Source: Gordonibacter pamelaeae
Lineage (GTDB): Bacteria > Actinomycetota > Coriobacteriia > Coriobacteriales > Eggerthellaceae
Direction: 5' to 3' (one strand)
DNA length: 64,000 bases
Assembly (NCBI RefSeq): GCF_042665095.1
Contig: NZ_JBHTBV010000015.1
Positions within the stretch are counted from its first letter, which is position 1. Each line of letters begins with the position of its first letter. The notes under the pieces were generated by a model. The model ran no database searches. It saw only the letters and a list, made by a program, of their open reading frames with translations, and was not told the origin of the DNA. Position numbers and translations under genes: made by a program. Positions 25,711 through 34,750 of this stretch are shown here, one piece after another.

Positions 25711-26468
25711 GGCATCGCCTGTTCGATATGCACTGCCATCTGGACTTCGACGCCGATCCCCGTGCGCTTGCGGACGGGTTGGCGGCGTGCGGAACGGGCG
25801 CGTTCTCGACGACCGTGACGCCTGCGGGCTTCGACCGGGCCGCGCGGCTGCTCGCGCCGTGCCCCAACGTGTGCGTGGGGGCGGGGCTGCATCCCTGGTG
25901 GGTGGAAGAAGGGCCGGCGGGCGAGGCGGCCGTCGAGCGCGCCGTTGCGAACGCGGCCGCGTCGCGCTACGTGGGCGAGGTGGGGCTCGACTTCGGCCTC
26001 AAGCACGTGGCGACGCGCGGGGCCCAGGTGGCGGCGTTCGACCGTATCGCCGCAGCCTGCGCGGCGGAGGGCGGCAAGGTGCTCTCGATCCACGCCGTGC
26101 GCTCCGCGGGAACCGTGCTCGACGTCCTCGAGCGCTACGGCGTCCTCGTCGGCAGCGCCTGCATCCTCCACTGGTTCTCCGGCACGTCCGACGAGCTGCA
26201 GCGCGCCGCGAAGCTCGGCTGCTTCTTCTCCGTGGGCCCGCACATGCTGGCCTCGAAGCGCGGCCGCGCCTACGCGCAGGCCATCCCACGAGACCGCCTG
26301 CTGCTGGAAACCGACGAGCCGCCCGAGGCCGGCCCGGTCGTGCCAGCGGGGGAGTTCGCCCGCCTGCTGGAAGGCGCCCTCGACGAGATCGCCCGCCTGC
26401 GCCGCGAGGACCCCGAAGCCCTTGCGGAGCGCATCGCGCACACGAGCCGCGACCTGCTCGGCCGGTAG
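25707..26468 (+). CDS. TatD family metal-dependent hydrolase
   Basis: A 253-residue TIM-barrel metal hydrolase. The opening FDMHCHLDF is the HxH metal site. AGLHPWWVE, YVGEVGLDFG, LSIHAVRS, HWFSGT and LLLETDEP follow in the order typical of TatD, including the second-sphere Glu, two His and the terminal Asp. Family members act as DNases or D-aminoacyl-tRNA deacylases, or in quality control of Tat substrates, so the exact role is open. It is fused by an ATGA overlap to tcdA, suggesting an RNA- or repair-linked function. Confidence 0.82.
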   Translation: MRHRLFDMHCHLDFDADPRALADGLAACGTGAFSTTVTPAGFDRAARLLAPCPNVCVGAGLHPWWVEEGPAGEAAVERAVANAAASRYVGEVGLDFGLKHVATRGAQVAAFDRIAAACAAEGGKVLSIHAVRSAGTVLDVLERYGVLVGSACILHWFSGTSDELQRAAKLGCFFSVGPHMLASKRGRAYAQAIPRDRLLLETDEPPEAGPVVPAGEFARLLEGALDEIARLRREDPEALAERIAHTSRDLLGR

Positions 26469-26649
26469 CCGCCCGTGCGCCTGCCCGTGCTGCGCGGCGG
26501 CGCGCCATGCACGCACGCCGTCCTCCGCCCGTTATCCCTGCCTACTAACACGCCGGCCACAGCGGCGTGACGGCCGGCCGCGTCCGCAGCCGCCTTTACC
26601 TGCCTGCCCCTATAGTAAAAGCCAAAAGGCCTCGAGGACGGGAGGAGCC

Positions 26650-27012
26650 ATGGAGCTCGGGTCGCTGCCGGAATGGTTTACGGCGTGCGCGGAGGTGCTG
26701 GCCGTGTGCACGGCGCTGTTCCTGCCGCAGTACCGGGCGTACCGCGATAGGAGGGAGAGCCTTGCGCGCATGCGGCGCGTGACGAAGGGCATGCTGGCGG
26801 ACCTCGTCGACGAGCGGCAGGCCCGCCCTTCGGCCGACCCTGATCAGCTGGAAAGCGCCCAGGAGCTCGAGCTGTACCTGCGCGTGTCGTTCTTCGTGCT
26901 GAGCGACGCGCGCGAGATAGCGCTGCGCGGCCAGGTGGAGCGCCTGTACCGCCGCCTCATGGGCCCGGCGCCCGACCTCGCCGCGCTCCGCCGCGACGTC
27001 GCAGCGCTGTGA
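26650..27012 (+). CDS. Small hypothetical protein with one membrane segment
   Basis: A 120-residue protein starting MELGSLPEWFTACAEVLAVC. GGGAGGAGCC before the ATG and TATAGT at 26611-26616 provide expression signals. The first 30 residues contain one hydrophobic stretch (TACAEVLAVCTALFLPQ), after which the chain is charged and helical (RMRRVTKGMLADLVDERQ). It resembles membrane-anchored accessory proteins, but I do not recognise a family. The next gene, a patatin paralogue, begins 47 bases later and may be co-expressed. Confidence 0.65.
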   Translation: MELGSLPEWFTACAEVLAVCTALFLPQYRAYRDRRESLARMRRVTKGMLADLVDERQARPSADPDQLESAQELELYLRVSFFVLSDAREIALRGQVERLYRRLMGPAPDLAALRRDVAAL

Positions 27013-27059
27013 GGCGCGCAGGCACCGTTCCGGCGGCGGGAAGGAGGGAGGGCGGCCCG

Positions 27060-27935
27060 ATGGAGAGCACGGTGCGCGATGTTGCGCTCATCTTCGAGGG
27101 CGGCGGGATGTGGAACTCGTACTCGGCCGGGGCTCTCACGGTCATGTTGGAGAACGGGCTGTTCTTCGACGACGTGTACGGACTCTCCGCGGGCGCGACG
27201 AACGCGATCGACTACCTGTCGCGCGACGTGCGGCGGGCGGAGGCGTCGTTCACCGCATCGCTCGACGACCTGGCGTTCCGCTGGTGGATCGCGCCGTTCG
27301 CGGGCGCGGACGGCGTGCGCGCGGCCCTGCACGGCCACGCGCTCGCACGTCCCGGGTACGCGCTTCCGTTCGACTTCGCGGCTTTCCAGGCGAACCCGGC
27401 GCGCGCCACGCTGCAGGCCATCGACCGCGACAGCGGCGCCACGGCGTACTTCACGCGCGCGGACTTCCCCGACGAGCACGCGCTCATGGAGCACGTGCGG
27501 GCCTCCACGAGCTACCCTGTCATCCTGCCGCCCACCTGGATAGGCGGCCGGGCGCTGTACGACGGGGGCATCGGCGACGGCGCCGGCATCATGTTGCCGC
27601 GCGCGGAGGCCGACGGGCTGCGCCGCTTCTTCGTCGTGTGCACGCGCCCTCGCGGCTTCCGGCGCCGGACGCGCCGCAAACGCCTCTACGACGTGTTCTT
27701 CTGGAGGCGTCCCGCCATGCGCGCGGCCCTGGACACCTGGGCGCGCCGTTACAACGCCGAGCTCGACCGCCTTGCGCGCCTGGAGGCGAAGGGCCGTGCC
27801 TACGTGTTCTACGCGAACGGCCAGGGAGTGGCCAACACCGAGCGCGACCGGGCGAGGCTCCAGGCGAACTTCCGGCGCGGCCGCGCGCAGGCCCAGGCGG
27901 AGCTGCCCGCCTGGGAGCGCTTCCTGGGGAGGTAA
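27060..27935 (+). CDS. Patatin-like phospholipase family protein (second paralogue)
   Basis: A 291-residue paralogue of the protein at 22923-23831. The oxyanion hole LIFEGGGMWNSYSAGA, nucleophile motif GLSAGATN and catalytic DGG in ALYDGGIGDG are all present. The C-terminal extension NTERDRARLQANFRRG recalls NRETDHAKLSRAYDQG of the first copy. The start follows AAGGAGGGAGGGCGG at 27060. Two diverged copies within 5 kb suggest an old duplication and possibly different lipid substrates. Confidence 0.87.
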   Translation: MESTVRDVALIFEGGGMWNSYSAGALTVMLENGLFFDDVYGLSAGATNAIDYLSRDVRRAEASFTASLDDLAFRWWIAPFAGADGVRAALHGHALARPGYALPFDFAAFQANPARATLQAIDRDSGATAYFTRADFPDEHALMEHVRASTSYPVILPPTWIGGRALYDGGIGDGAGIMLPRAEADGLRRFFVVCTRPRGFRRRTRRKRLYDVFFWRRPAMRAALDTWARRYNAELDRLARLEAKGRAYVFYANGQGVANTERDRARLQANFRRGRAQAQAELPAWERFLGR

Positions 27936-27958
27936 GCACGCCCCGCACGGCAAGAAAA

Positions 27959-27972
27959 GTCGAGCGCCCGCG
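27959..27972 (+). promoter_or_regulatory. Shared 14-bp motif ahead of ABC exporter genes
   Basis: GTCGAGCGCCCGCG, preceded by AAAA, occurs here and again at 29549-29562 upstream of the AraC/GyrI regulator. A common regulator binding both sites is inferred; the exact repeat is seen. Confidence 0.45.
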
Positions 27973-28033
27973 GGCCTTCTGCGGTTTCATACGTACCCGG
28001 ACGAACGAAGGAACCGGAGAAGGAGGAGAGGGC

Positions 28034-28789
28034 ATGGACGAAGTCATACGGGCCAAGGGCCTTTCGAAGTCGTACGGCGGCCGTCCCGTCGTACGCGACC
28101 TTGGGCTCTGCGTGGGAGCCGGCGAGGTGTTCGGGCTTCTGGGCGCCAACGGCGCGGGAAAGACGACGAGCGTGGAGTGCCTGCTGGGCGTGCGCAAGCC
28201 CGACGCAGGCACGGTGCGCATCCTGGGCATGGACCCGCAGCGCGAGCGGCGCCGGCTGTTCCAGCGGGTAGGCGTGCAGTTCCAGGAGGGCAGCCACCAG
28301 GCGGAGATCCGCGTGGACGAGCTCTGCCGCGAGACGGCGTGCCTGTACGGCAGGCCGGCCGACTGGCGGGCGCTGCTCGCGCGCTTCGGCTTGGAGGGGC
28401 GCGAGCGCGCCCAGGTGAAACAGCTGTCGGGCGGCCAGCGCCAGCGGCTGTTCATCGTGCTGGCGCTGACAGGGCGCCCTCAGGTGGTGTTTCTGGACGA
28501 GCTGACCACCGGATTGGACGTGAAGGCGCGCCGCGACGTGTGGCGGACGCTGGAGGAGCTGAAGCACGACGGGCTGACCATATTCCTGACCTCGCATTTC
28601 ATGGATGAAGTGGAGGCGCTGTGCGACCGTGTGCTCATCCTGCGCGACGGCCGCGAGGCGTTCTCGGGAACGGTGGGGCAGGCGGTGGACGCCAGCCCGT
28701 GCAGCACGTTCGAGGATGCGTACCTGTGGTTCTCCGGGGAGGAGCCCGAGGGGCCCGACGGTGACGAAGAGAAAGGAAACGTGCGATGA
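28034..28789 (+). CDS. ABC transporter ATP-binding protein
   Basis: A 251-residue ATPase of the DrrA/YadG drug-export type. Walker A GANGAGKTTS is near residue 40, the signature QLSGGQRQRLF near 130, and Walker B VVFLDELTTGLD near 150; H-loop LTSHFMDE follows. It powers the permease encoded next, whose start overlaps its stop. Exporters of this kind usually move drugs, lipids or small peptides; the substrate is unknown. Note Thr-Thr after DEL where DEP is more usual. Confidence 0.88.
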   Translation: MDEVIRAKGLSKSYGGRPVVRDLGLCVGAGEVFGLLGANGAGKTTSVECLLGVRKPDAGTVRILGMDPQRERRRLFQRVGVQFQEGSHQAEIRVDELCRETACLYGRPADWRALLARFGLEGRERAQVKQLSGGQRQRLFIVLALTGRPQVVFLDELTTGLDVKARRDVWRTLEELKHDGLTIFLTSHFMDEVEALCDRVLILRDGREAFSGTVGQAVDASPCSTFEDAYLWFSGEEPEGPDGDEEKGNVR

Positions 28790-29538
28790 GCAGGTTCAAA
28801 GGTTTCGGGACGCTGTTCGGTATCGAGCTCAAGCTGAACGTGCGCGACATGAACATGGTGGTGTTCGCCATCGCCATGCCGCTCGTGGTGCTGGCGGTGC
28901 TGGGCATCGTGTACGACACGGACCCCGCGTTCGAGGGCGCCGGCTACTCGTTCGTCGAGCAGTCGTTCGGCGCGGTGGCCTCCATCGCCATCTGCGCGGC
29001 GGGTGCGATGGGCCTGCCGCTGGCCGTGGCGGACTATCGCGAGCGGAAGGTGTTCAAGCGCATGAAGGCGACGCCGGCCAGCCCTGCGCTCATCCTGGGA
29101 GTGAGCCTGGCCATCTACGCGCTGTATGCGGCGGTGTCGCTCGCGCTCCTCTGGGCGGTGGCCACGCTCGCGTTCGGCGTGCAGATGCGCGGATCGTGGC
29201 CGGCCTTCCTCGGAGGCTGGCTGCTCACGCTGGCCGGCATGCTGAGCATCGGGCTGGTGGTGGGAGGCCTGGCGCGCACGAGCAAGCAGGCGTCCATCAT
29301 TGCGAGCATACTGTACTTTCCCATGCTCGTGTTCTCGGGTGCCACGCTGCCGTTCGAGATCATGCCCCCGGCGGTTCAGCAGGTCGCGGGAGTCATGCCG
29401 CTTTCGCAGGGCATCCAGCTGATGAAGTCGGCGTTCTTGGGTGCGCCGCCCGACGTGGCGGCGGTGCCGCTGGCCGTGCTGGCAGCGGTGGCCGTGGCGT
29501 GCACGGCGGTGGCGGTTCGGTTCTTCCGGTGGGAATAG
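28786..29538 (+). CDS. ABC-2 type permease
   Basis: A 250-residue membrane protein with six predicted spans, the ABC2_membrane fold. ADYRERKVFKRMKATPASPA lies in the cytoplasmic coupling loop, and PMLVFSGATLPFEIMPPAVQ is the conserved re-entrant region before the last spans. It forms a four-subunit exporter with the ATPase encoded just upstream through an ATGA overlap. Ligand unknown. Confidence 0.86.
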   Translation: MSRFKGFGTLFGIELKLNVRDMNMVVFAIAMPLVVLAVLGIVYDTDPAFEGAGYSFVEQSFGAVASIAICAAGAMGLPLAVADYRERKVFKRMKATPASPALILGVSLAIYALYAAVSLALLWAVATLAFGVQMRGSWPAFLGGWLLTLAGMLSIGLVVGGLARTSKQASIIASILYFPMLVFSGATLPFEIMPPAVQQVAGVMPLSQGIQLMKSAFLGAPPDVAAVPLAVLAAVAVACTAVAVRFFRWE

Positions 29539-29548
29539 GGCAAAAACG

Positions 29549-29562
29549 GTCGAGCGCCCGCG
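29549..29562 (+). promoter_or_regulatory. Second copy of the shared 14-bp motif, ahead of the AraC gene
   Basis: Exact copy of GTCGAGCGCCCGCG found also at 27959. Position between permease stop and regulator start suits an operator controlling the regulator itself. Confidence 0.45.
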
Positions 29563-29634
29563 CGCGCGTCCGGTAGAGTGGTCGGGTGCAGGCGCGGGGC
29601 AGTGGAAAGCGGACGGCGGAAAGGGGCGTGCGGC

Positions 29635-30579
29635 GTGAACGAGCAGGTGCAGGCAGTGCAGCGGATGCAGGACTACCTCGAGGAGCACGTGGAGGACGAG
29701 GTGACCCTTGAGGACCTCGCTGCCGTGTCGCTGTTCTCGCCGTGGCATTCCTACCGGCTGTTTCGCCGGCTCACGGGCATGACCCCCGCCGACTACCAGC
29801 GCCGGATGCGCCTCACGCATTCGGCCGCGCGGCTGCGCGAGGAGGGCCGGCGCGTGGCCGACGTGGCCTTCGAGTCGGGGTTCGGCAGCGTGGACGGCTA
29901 CCAGCGGGCGTTTCGCCGCGAGTTCGGCTGCAACCCCGGCTCCTACGCGGCCGATCCGGTCCCCATCGGCCTGTTCGTGCCTTACGGCGTGAAGTTCGAC
30001 GAGCTGCGCCGCGCCCACGTGCCCGCCCCTGCGAACGCGGCGAGAAACGTGCTGGTGCAGACGATCGAGAAGCCGGCGCGCCGCGTGGTGCTGAAGCGCG
30101 GCGTGTCGGCGCACGACTACTTCTCGTACGGCGAGGAGGTGGGATGTCAGGTGTGGGGCCTCATCACCAGCATGGAGCAGCTGGGCGGCGAGCCGGTGAG
30201 CCTATGGCTGCCGCCGCGCTTCCGCCCCGCCGGCACGTCGGTGTACGTGCAGGGCGCGGAGATGCCCGCCGGCTTCGAGGGCCCCGTGCCCAACGGCTTC
30301 GACGTGGTCGACCTGCCCGCCGCCACGTACCTTTCGTTCCAAGGCGAGCCCTTCCGCGAGGAGGACTTCGTGGACGCCGTGGAATCCGTGCAGCGCGCCA
30401 TGGACCGCTACGACCCGGCCGCCATCGGCTATGCCTGGGACGACGACCACCCCCGCGTGCAGTACGAGCCCGATCCTGCAGCCGGCTACCGCGAGATGCG
30501 CGCCGTGAGGCCGCTCGCAACGGGGGAGCGGCCCGCTTGCGCCGCCCCTACCGGCCCTGCCCCTGCTCCCAGCGCTTGA
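29635..30579 (+). CDS. AraC family regulator with GyrI-like effector domain
   Basis: A 314-residue activator. Residues 1-100 contain two HTH motifs (LEDLAAVSLFSPWHSYRLF, then VADVAFESGFGSVDGYQRAF). Residues about 135-300 form a GyrI/Rob-type small-molecule domain (TYLSFQGEPFREEDFVD). This architecture (as in SoxS-Rob, TipA relatives and BltR-like proteins) senses toxic cationic or lipophilic compounds and induces exporters. The GTG at 29635 follows GGAAAGGGG. It sits right after an ABC exporter and shares an upstream 14-bp motif with it. Its 3' end overlaps the convergent HTH gene by 32 bases. Confidence 0.85.
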   Translation: MNEQVQAVQRMQDYLEEHVEDEVTLEDLAAVSLFSPWHSYRLFRRLTGMTPADYQRRMRLTHSAARLREEGRRVADVAFESGFGSVDGYQRAFRREFGCNPGSYAADPVPIGLFVPYGVKFDELRRAHVPAPANAARNVLVQTIEKPARRVVLKRGVSAHDYFSYGEEVGCQVWGLITSMEQLGGEPVSLWLPPRFRPAGTSVYVQGAEMPAGFEGPVPNGFDVVDLPAATYLSFQGEPFREEDFVDAVESVQRAMDRYDPAAIGYAWDDDHPRVQYEPDPAAGYREMRAVRPLATGERPACAAPTGPAPAPSA

Positions 30580-31009
30580 GGTGGGGAAGCAGCGCGCCCA
30601 TGAACGACACCGCCTCGTCGCGCGAGATGCGGCAGGCGGCGGCCATGTGGGGGGCGGCCTCCTCGATGAGCTCCTCCATGGTCTCGTCGCGGACGAACGC
30701 GCCGTTCTCGTAGCACATCGAGCAGAAGTCGCGCGAACGGCCGCCGCCTGCCTCGCTGCCGTGGTCGGCCTCCTGGTAGAACGGCATGCCGCAGCTTTGG
30801 CAGTAGTCTTTGTCGGGCATCTCCAGCAGCTCCATGAGCGGCATGTCGAACGTGGCGGCGATGAGCTTGCACATGTCCACGCCCGGCTCGGTCTCGCCGG
30901 TCTCCCAGCGCGAGACGGCTTGGCGGGTGACGTAGAGCCTGCGCGCCACGTCCTCCTGCGTGAGGTTGCGCTCACGGCGCATGCGGGCTAGCGACTCTCC
31001 GATGGCCAT
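30548..31009 (-). CDS. XRE-type HTH regulator with putative zinc ribbon
   Basis: A 153-residue protein. Residues 5-62 are a Cro/CI HTH (MRRERNLTQEDVARRLYVTR, QAVSRWETGETEP). Residues about 68-110 hold CQSCGMPFYQEADHG and DFCSMCYENGAF, a CxxC...CxxC zinc ribbon of the PF12674 type. It is probably a metal- or redox-responsive regulator. It follows cydC by 126 bases on the same strand, so control of cydDC or co-expression with it is possible. Confidence 0.78.
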   Translation of the reverse strand: MAIGESLARMRRERNLTQEDVARRLYVTRQAVSRWETGETEPGVDMCKLIAATFDMPLMELLEMPDKDYCQSCGMPFYQEADHGSEAGGGRSRDFCSMCYENGAFVRDETMEELIEEAAPHMAAACRISRDEAVSFMGALLPHLKRWEQGQGR

Positions 31010-31135
31010 GCGGATTCCTTTCTTCGCGAAGGGCCCCGTGGGGCCGCGGCGCCGTTTTCTCGCCGCAGGGCCATTGAACCACGTCGTGTGCGTTGCGGTA
31101 AAGAAACAAAACGTTGCCCGACGCCCGCCCGGGTC

Positions 31136-32884
31136 TTACGCCGGGGCGGGCACCCCGCGGTCGAAGGCGAGCAGGCGGCGGTAGCGCTCGCTCGTGCGCT
31201 CCAGCTCGGCGGGCGAGCCCTCCATCTCTATGCGGCCGTCCTCCACGAACACGACGCGGTCCATGGCGGACACGCCCTGCAGGTGGTGGGTGATCATGAT
31301 GAGCGTCCTGCCCTCCGCGTTCTCGACGAACGTCTTCAGCAGCGCGCGCTCGGTGGCGGGGTCGAGGCCCACGGTGGGCTCGTCCAGCAGTATGACGGGC
31401 GTGTCCTGCAAGAGCACGCGGGCGAGCGCGATGCGGTGGCGCTCGCCGCCCGAGAAGCGCATGCCGGCCTCGTCCACCAGGGTGTCGAGCCCTTCCGGCA
31501 GGCGCTCCACCAGGCCGGAGAGCCCCACGTGCGCCAGCACCTCGCGGATCTGGCCGTCGGTGGCGGCGGGGTTGCCGATGCGCAGGTTCTCGCGCAGCGT
31601 CATGTTGAACAGGTACGTCTGCTGCTGGATCACGCCGATGTGCCGCGCCATGGCGTCGCCGAAGCTGCTGGCGGGCACGCCGTTCAGCGTCACGCTGCCG
31701 GACGCAGGCGCCAGATCGCCGCGGATGAGGGAGGCCAGCGTGCTCTTGCCCGAGCCGCTGCGCCCCAGGATGGCGACCTTCTGGCCCTGCGGGATGGTCA
31801 GGCTCACCCCGTCGAGCACGGCGCGTGCGGAGCCGGGGTAGCGAAACGCCACGTTCTCCACGGCCAGGGCGAGGGGCGCCTCCACCGCGGGCGCGGGGCC
31901 CTCCTCCGGCGCGGGCTGGGGCAGCTCGTTCAGCCGGCGGATGGAATCGCGGTAGACGCCCGCCTCGGCGGCGGCCGCGGGCAGGGGCGCGAAGGCGTCG
32001 ATGAGCGGGAAGAATCCCAGCACGAACGCGGCGATCCAGTTCGCCGCCCCATCGGGCTGCCCGCCGAAGTAGCCGCCGGCCCACACGAGCAGCAGGGCCG
32101 CCGCGGCGCCGAACACGGCCGTGGACGCGAGGTCGCGCCACCGCGCGAAGCGGTCCAGCCGCGCCTCGATGTCGTGCCGGGCCTTCTCGGCGGCCTGGTA
32201 GCGCGAGAGGTACTCGTCGCCGCGTTGCGCGAAGATCCAGTCGGAGGCGCCCAGCACGTTGTCGGTGAGCTCGCCGTACAGCTCGTTCTTCAAGGCCTTG
32301 CGGCGCTCGATGCGCGCCCGGTTCGCGAGCGCGGACACGAGCGGCACCAGGAACACCTCCACGCCCAGCACGAGCGCGAGCGCCAGCGCGAACCACGCGT
32401 CGAAGAACCCGAGCACCGCCACGCCCAGCGCGTACACTAGCCACGCCACCACGGTGGGGAACACCGCGCGCAGGTACAGGTTCTGCAAGTGCCCGATGTC
32501 CTCGGCCAGAAGTCCCAGGATGTCGCCCGTGCGGTGGCTGCGGCGGAAGAACACGGCGTCGCGCTCCAGCGCCCCGTAGAGCTTGCTGCGCAGGCCGCTC
32601 GTCATGCGCAGCACCCAGTCGTGGCTGGTAAGGCGCTCGAGGTACTGCAGGATGGGCTTCCCGATGCCGAAGATGCGCACGAAGAGCGTGGGCAGGTGGA
32701 TCATGAGGATGCTGCCCGGCAGGGCCGCCGCCGCGCTGATGAGGAAGCCGGACGTCACCATGAGCCCGCTCGCGAACCCGAACGTGGCCACGCCCAGGAA
32801 CAGCGCCAGCGCGAGCGCCTTCCAATACCGTTTGAAGAAGGGCGCGACCCAACGGTCGGCCCGCGCGCCGTTGTCGCGGCTCAT
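31136..32884 (-). CDS. cydC: Thiol reductant ABC exporter, CydC subunit
   Basis: A 582-residue half-transporter. Six N-terminal membrane spans (start RYWKALALALFLGVATFGFA) are followed by an ATPase with GRSGSGKSTL near residue 395, FSGGERHRIALAR near 500 and VILLDEPTVGLD near 520. With CydD it exports cysteine and glutathione to the cell exterior, needed for cytochrome bd assembly and redox balance. The start lies inside the cydD stop (ATGA). No cydAB genes are in the window, unlike many cyd operons. Confidence 0.88.
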   Translation of the reverse strand: MSRDNGARADRWVAPFFKRYWKALALALFLGVATFGFASGLMVTSGFLISAAAALPGSILMIHLPTLFVRIFGIGKPILQYLERLTSHDWVLRMTSGLRSKLYGALERDAVFFRRSHRTGDILGLLAEDIGHLQNLYLRAVFPTVVAWLVYALGVAVLGFFDAWFALALALVLGVEVFLVPLVSALANRARIERRKALKNELYGELTDNVLGASDWIFAQRGDEYLSRYQAAEKARHDIEARLDRFARWRDLASTAVFGAAAALLLVWAGGYFGGQPDGAANWIAAFVLGFFPLIDAFAPLPAAAAEAGVYRDSIRRLNELPQPAPEEGPAPAVEAPLALAVENVAFRYPGSARAVLDGVSLTIPQGQKVAILGRSGSGKSTLASLIRGDLAPASGSVTLNGVPASSFGDAMARHIGVIQQQTYLFNMTLRENLRIGNPAATDGQIREVLAHVGLSGLVERLPEGLDTLVDEAGMRFSGGERHRIALARVLLQDTPVILLDEPTVGLDPATERALLKTFVENAEGRTLIMITHHLQGVSAMDRVVFVEDGRIEMEGSPAELERTSERYRRLLAFDRGVPAPA

Positions 32885-34599
32885 AGCGCGCCTCCTTCCA
32901 GCTGGGCGGCCAGGCGCGCGAACGCGCCGCCGCCGGCGCGCAGCTCCTCCGGTGCACCCTGCTCGGTCACGCGCCCGCCCTCCATGACCACGACGACGTC
33001 CATGTCGTCCACCCAATGCAGCCGATGCGTGGCGAAGAACACGAGGCGCCCCTCCATGAGCGGCAGCATGCGCTCCTTCAGCTCCATCTCCGTCTCGATG
33101 TCCAGGTGCGCCGTGGGCTCGTCGAACAACAGGATGCGCCGCGAGCGGTCGAGGAACGCCCGCGCGAGCGCGATGCGCTGCGCCTGCCCGCCCGAGAGCG
33201 GCCGCGCCCCCTCGCCGATGCGCGTGTCCAGCCCGCGGGGCAGCTCGTCCACGAGCCCCTCGAGCCCCACCACCTCCACGGCGCGCGCCACCTCGTCGTC
33301 GGTCGCGTCGGGGCGGTAGAACACGAGGTTCTCGCGCAGCGTGGCGTGGAAGAGGTAGGGGTCCTGCGGGATGTAGGCCACCTGGCTCTGCCAGGTCGTC
33401 TGGCGCAGGCTTTGCGCCCGCACGCCGTCCACGTCGATCCCGCCCTCGTCGGGCGAGGCGAAGCCGCCGAGCAGGCTCACGAGCGTGCTCTTGCCCGAGC
33501 CGCTTGCGCCCACGATGCCCACTTTCTGGAACCCCTCGGCCGCAAGCGTCACGCCCTCGAGCGCCTTGAACCCCGGGTACGAGAAGCCCACCCCCTCGAG
33601 CCCGAGGCGCGCATCGGCGTGCCAGGCGGGCAGCGGCAGCTCCGCAGGCGGCTCGTCGGGCGCGTCCACGAGCGCCTGGATGGACGCGAGCGCGTTCTTG
33701 CCGTCGAGCGAGGCGTGGTAGTCGGCCGCGAACTCGCGGATAGGACGGAAGTACTCGGGTGCTATCACGAGCAGCGCGAGCGCTGGGAACAGCGTGACCG
33801 AGCCGTCGATCAGGCGGAATCCCAGCATGAACGCCACGGCCGCCACCGAGAGCGTCGCGAACGTGTCCAGCACCAGGCTCGAGAGGTTCGCCACCTTGAG
33901 CGTGCGCATGGTGGCCTCGCGGAAGCGCTCGGACACCTCGTAGATGCTCTTCCCGTAGCGCTTGGACACGCCGAACAGCTTGAGCGTGTCGATGCCGCGC
34001 AGCGTGTCTATGAAATGGTTCGACATGATCTCGAACGTGCGGTGCTGCCGCGACGCCTTCTCCTTGGCCGTGTGGCCCATGATGACCATGTACAAGATGA
34101 TGAACGGGAATGTCACGAACATGATGAGCCCCGACACCCAGTCGAGCGCGAACGAGGCCGCCAGCAGGATGGCGGGGATGAGGGCGATGCCCGTGACCTT
34201 GGGCAGGATGAGCTTGAAGTACGTTTCCACCTGGTCGGCGCCCTCCAGCACGGCGGCGGTCACGCTGCCGGTGCCGTGGTCCTGCACGAGCCGGGCGTTC
34301 GTGGTGAATATCTTCTCGAGCAGCGAGCGGCGCAGCGCGTTCGCCTGCTCGTAGGCGTAGGCGTCGAGCAGGGCGGACTGCGCGCAGAGCACGCCTTGCC
34401 GGCCGATGAAGCACGCGAGGAACACGGCTACGAGCAGGGCCTGGTCGATGACCGCGCCGCCCAGCCACAGGTTCGTGATGGCGCGTGACAGCGACCAGGC
34501 CTGCCCCAGCACCGCGAGCGCCTGCAGCGCCGCGGACGCCGCGAGCAGCCCGAGGATGCGCCCCACCCCCGGAAGCGCGAAGATGGCCTTGTCGATCAT
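32881..34599 (-). CDS. cydD: Thiol reductant ABC exporter, CydD subunit
   Basis: A 572-residue partner of CydC with the same layout: membrane domain (HGTGSVTAAVLEGADQVETY is a conserved CydD coupling loop), then Walker A GASGSGKSTL, signature LSGGQAQRIALAR and Walker B ILLFDEPTAHLD. EYFRPIREFAADYH before the ATPase domain is characteristic of CydD. An AT-rich stretch at 34657-34680 with the palindrome TACTATAGTA (34667-34676) contains a TATAGT -10 for this operon. Confidence 0.88.
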   Translation of the reverse strand: MIDKAIFALPGVGRILGLLAASAALQALAVLGQAWSLSRAITNLWLGGAVIDQALLVAVFLACFIGRQGVLCAQSALLDAYAYEQANALRRSLLEKIFTTNARLVQDHGTGSVTAAVLEGADQVETYFKLILPKVTGIALIPAILLAASFALDWVSGLIMFVTFPFIILYMVIMGHTAKEKASRQHRTFEIMSNHFIDTLRGIDTLKLFGVSKRYGKSIYEVSERFREATMRTLKVANLSSLVLDTFATLSVAAVAFMLGFRLIDGSVTLFPALALLVIAPEYFRPIREFAADYHASLDGKNALASIQALVDAPDEPPAELPLPAWHADARLGLEGVGFSYPGFKALEGVTLAAEGFQKVGIVGASGSGKSTLVSLLGGFASPDEGGIDVDGVRAQSLRQTTWQSQVAYIPQDPYLFHATLRENLVFYRPDATDDEVARAVEVVGLEGLVDELPRGLDTRIGEGARPLSGGQAQRIALARAFLDRSRRILLFDEPTAHLDIETEMELKERMLPLMEGRLVFFATHRLHWVDDMDVVVVMEGGRVTEQGAPEELRAGGGAFARLAAQLEGGAL

Positions 34600-34750
34600 G
34601 GCTCGCTTCCCTTGCGTCCCGGGGCCCGCGGCGGCCCCGCGCCGCTGCCCTGCCGTTAAATGATACTACTATAGTAACATAAAGGGAGGGGCCGCGCCAG
34701 CTGGAACGGCGCGGCTGCGGAGCCTCGCTTGCGCGGCCGCTCGCCCCTCC

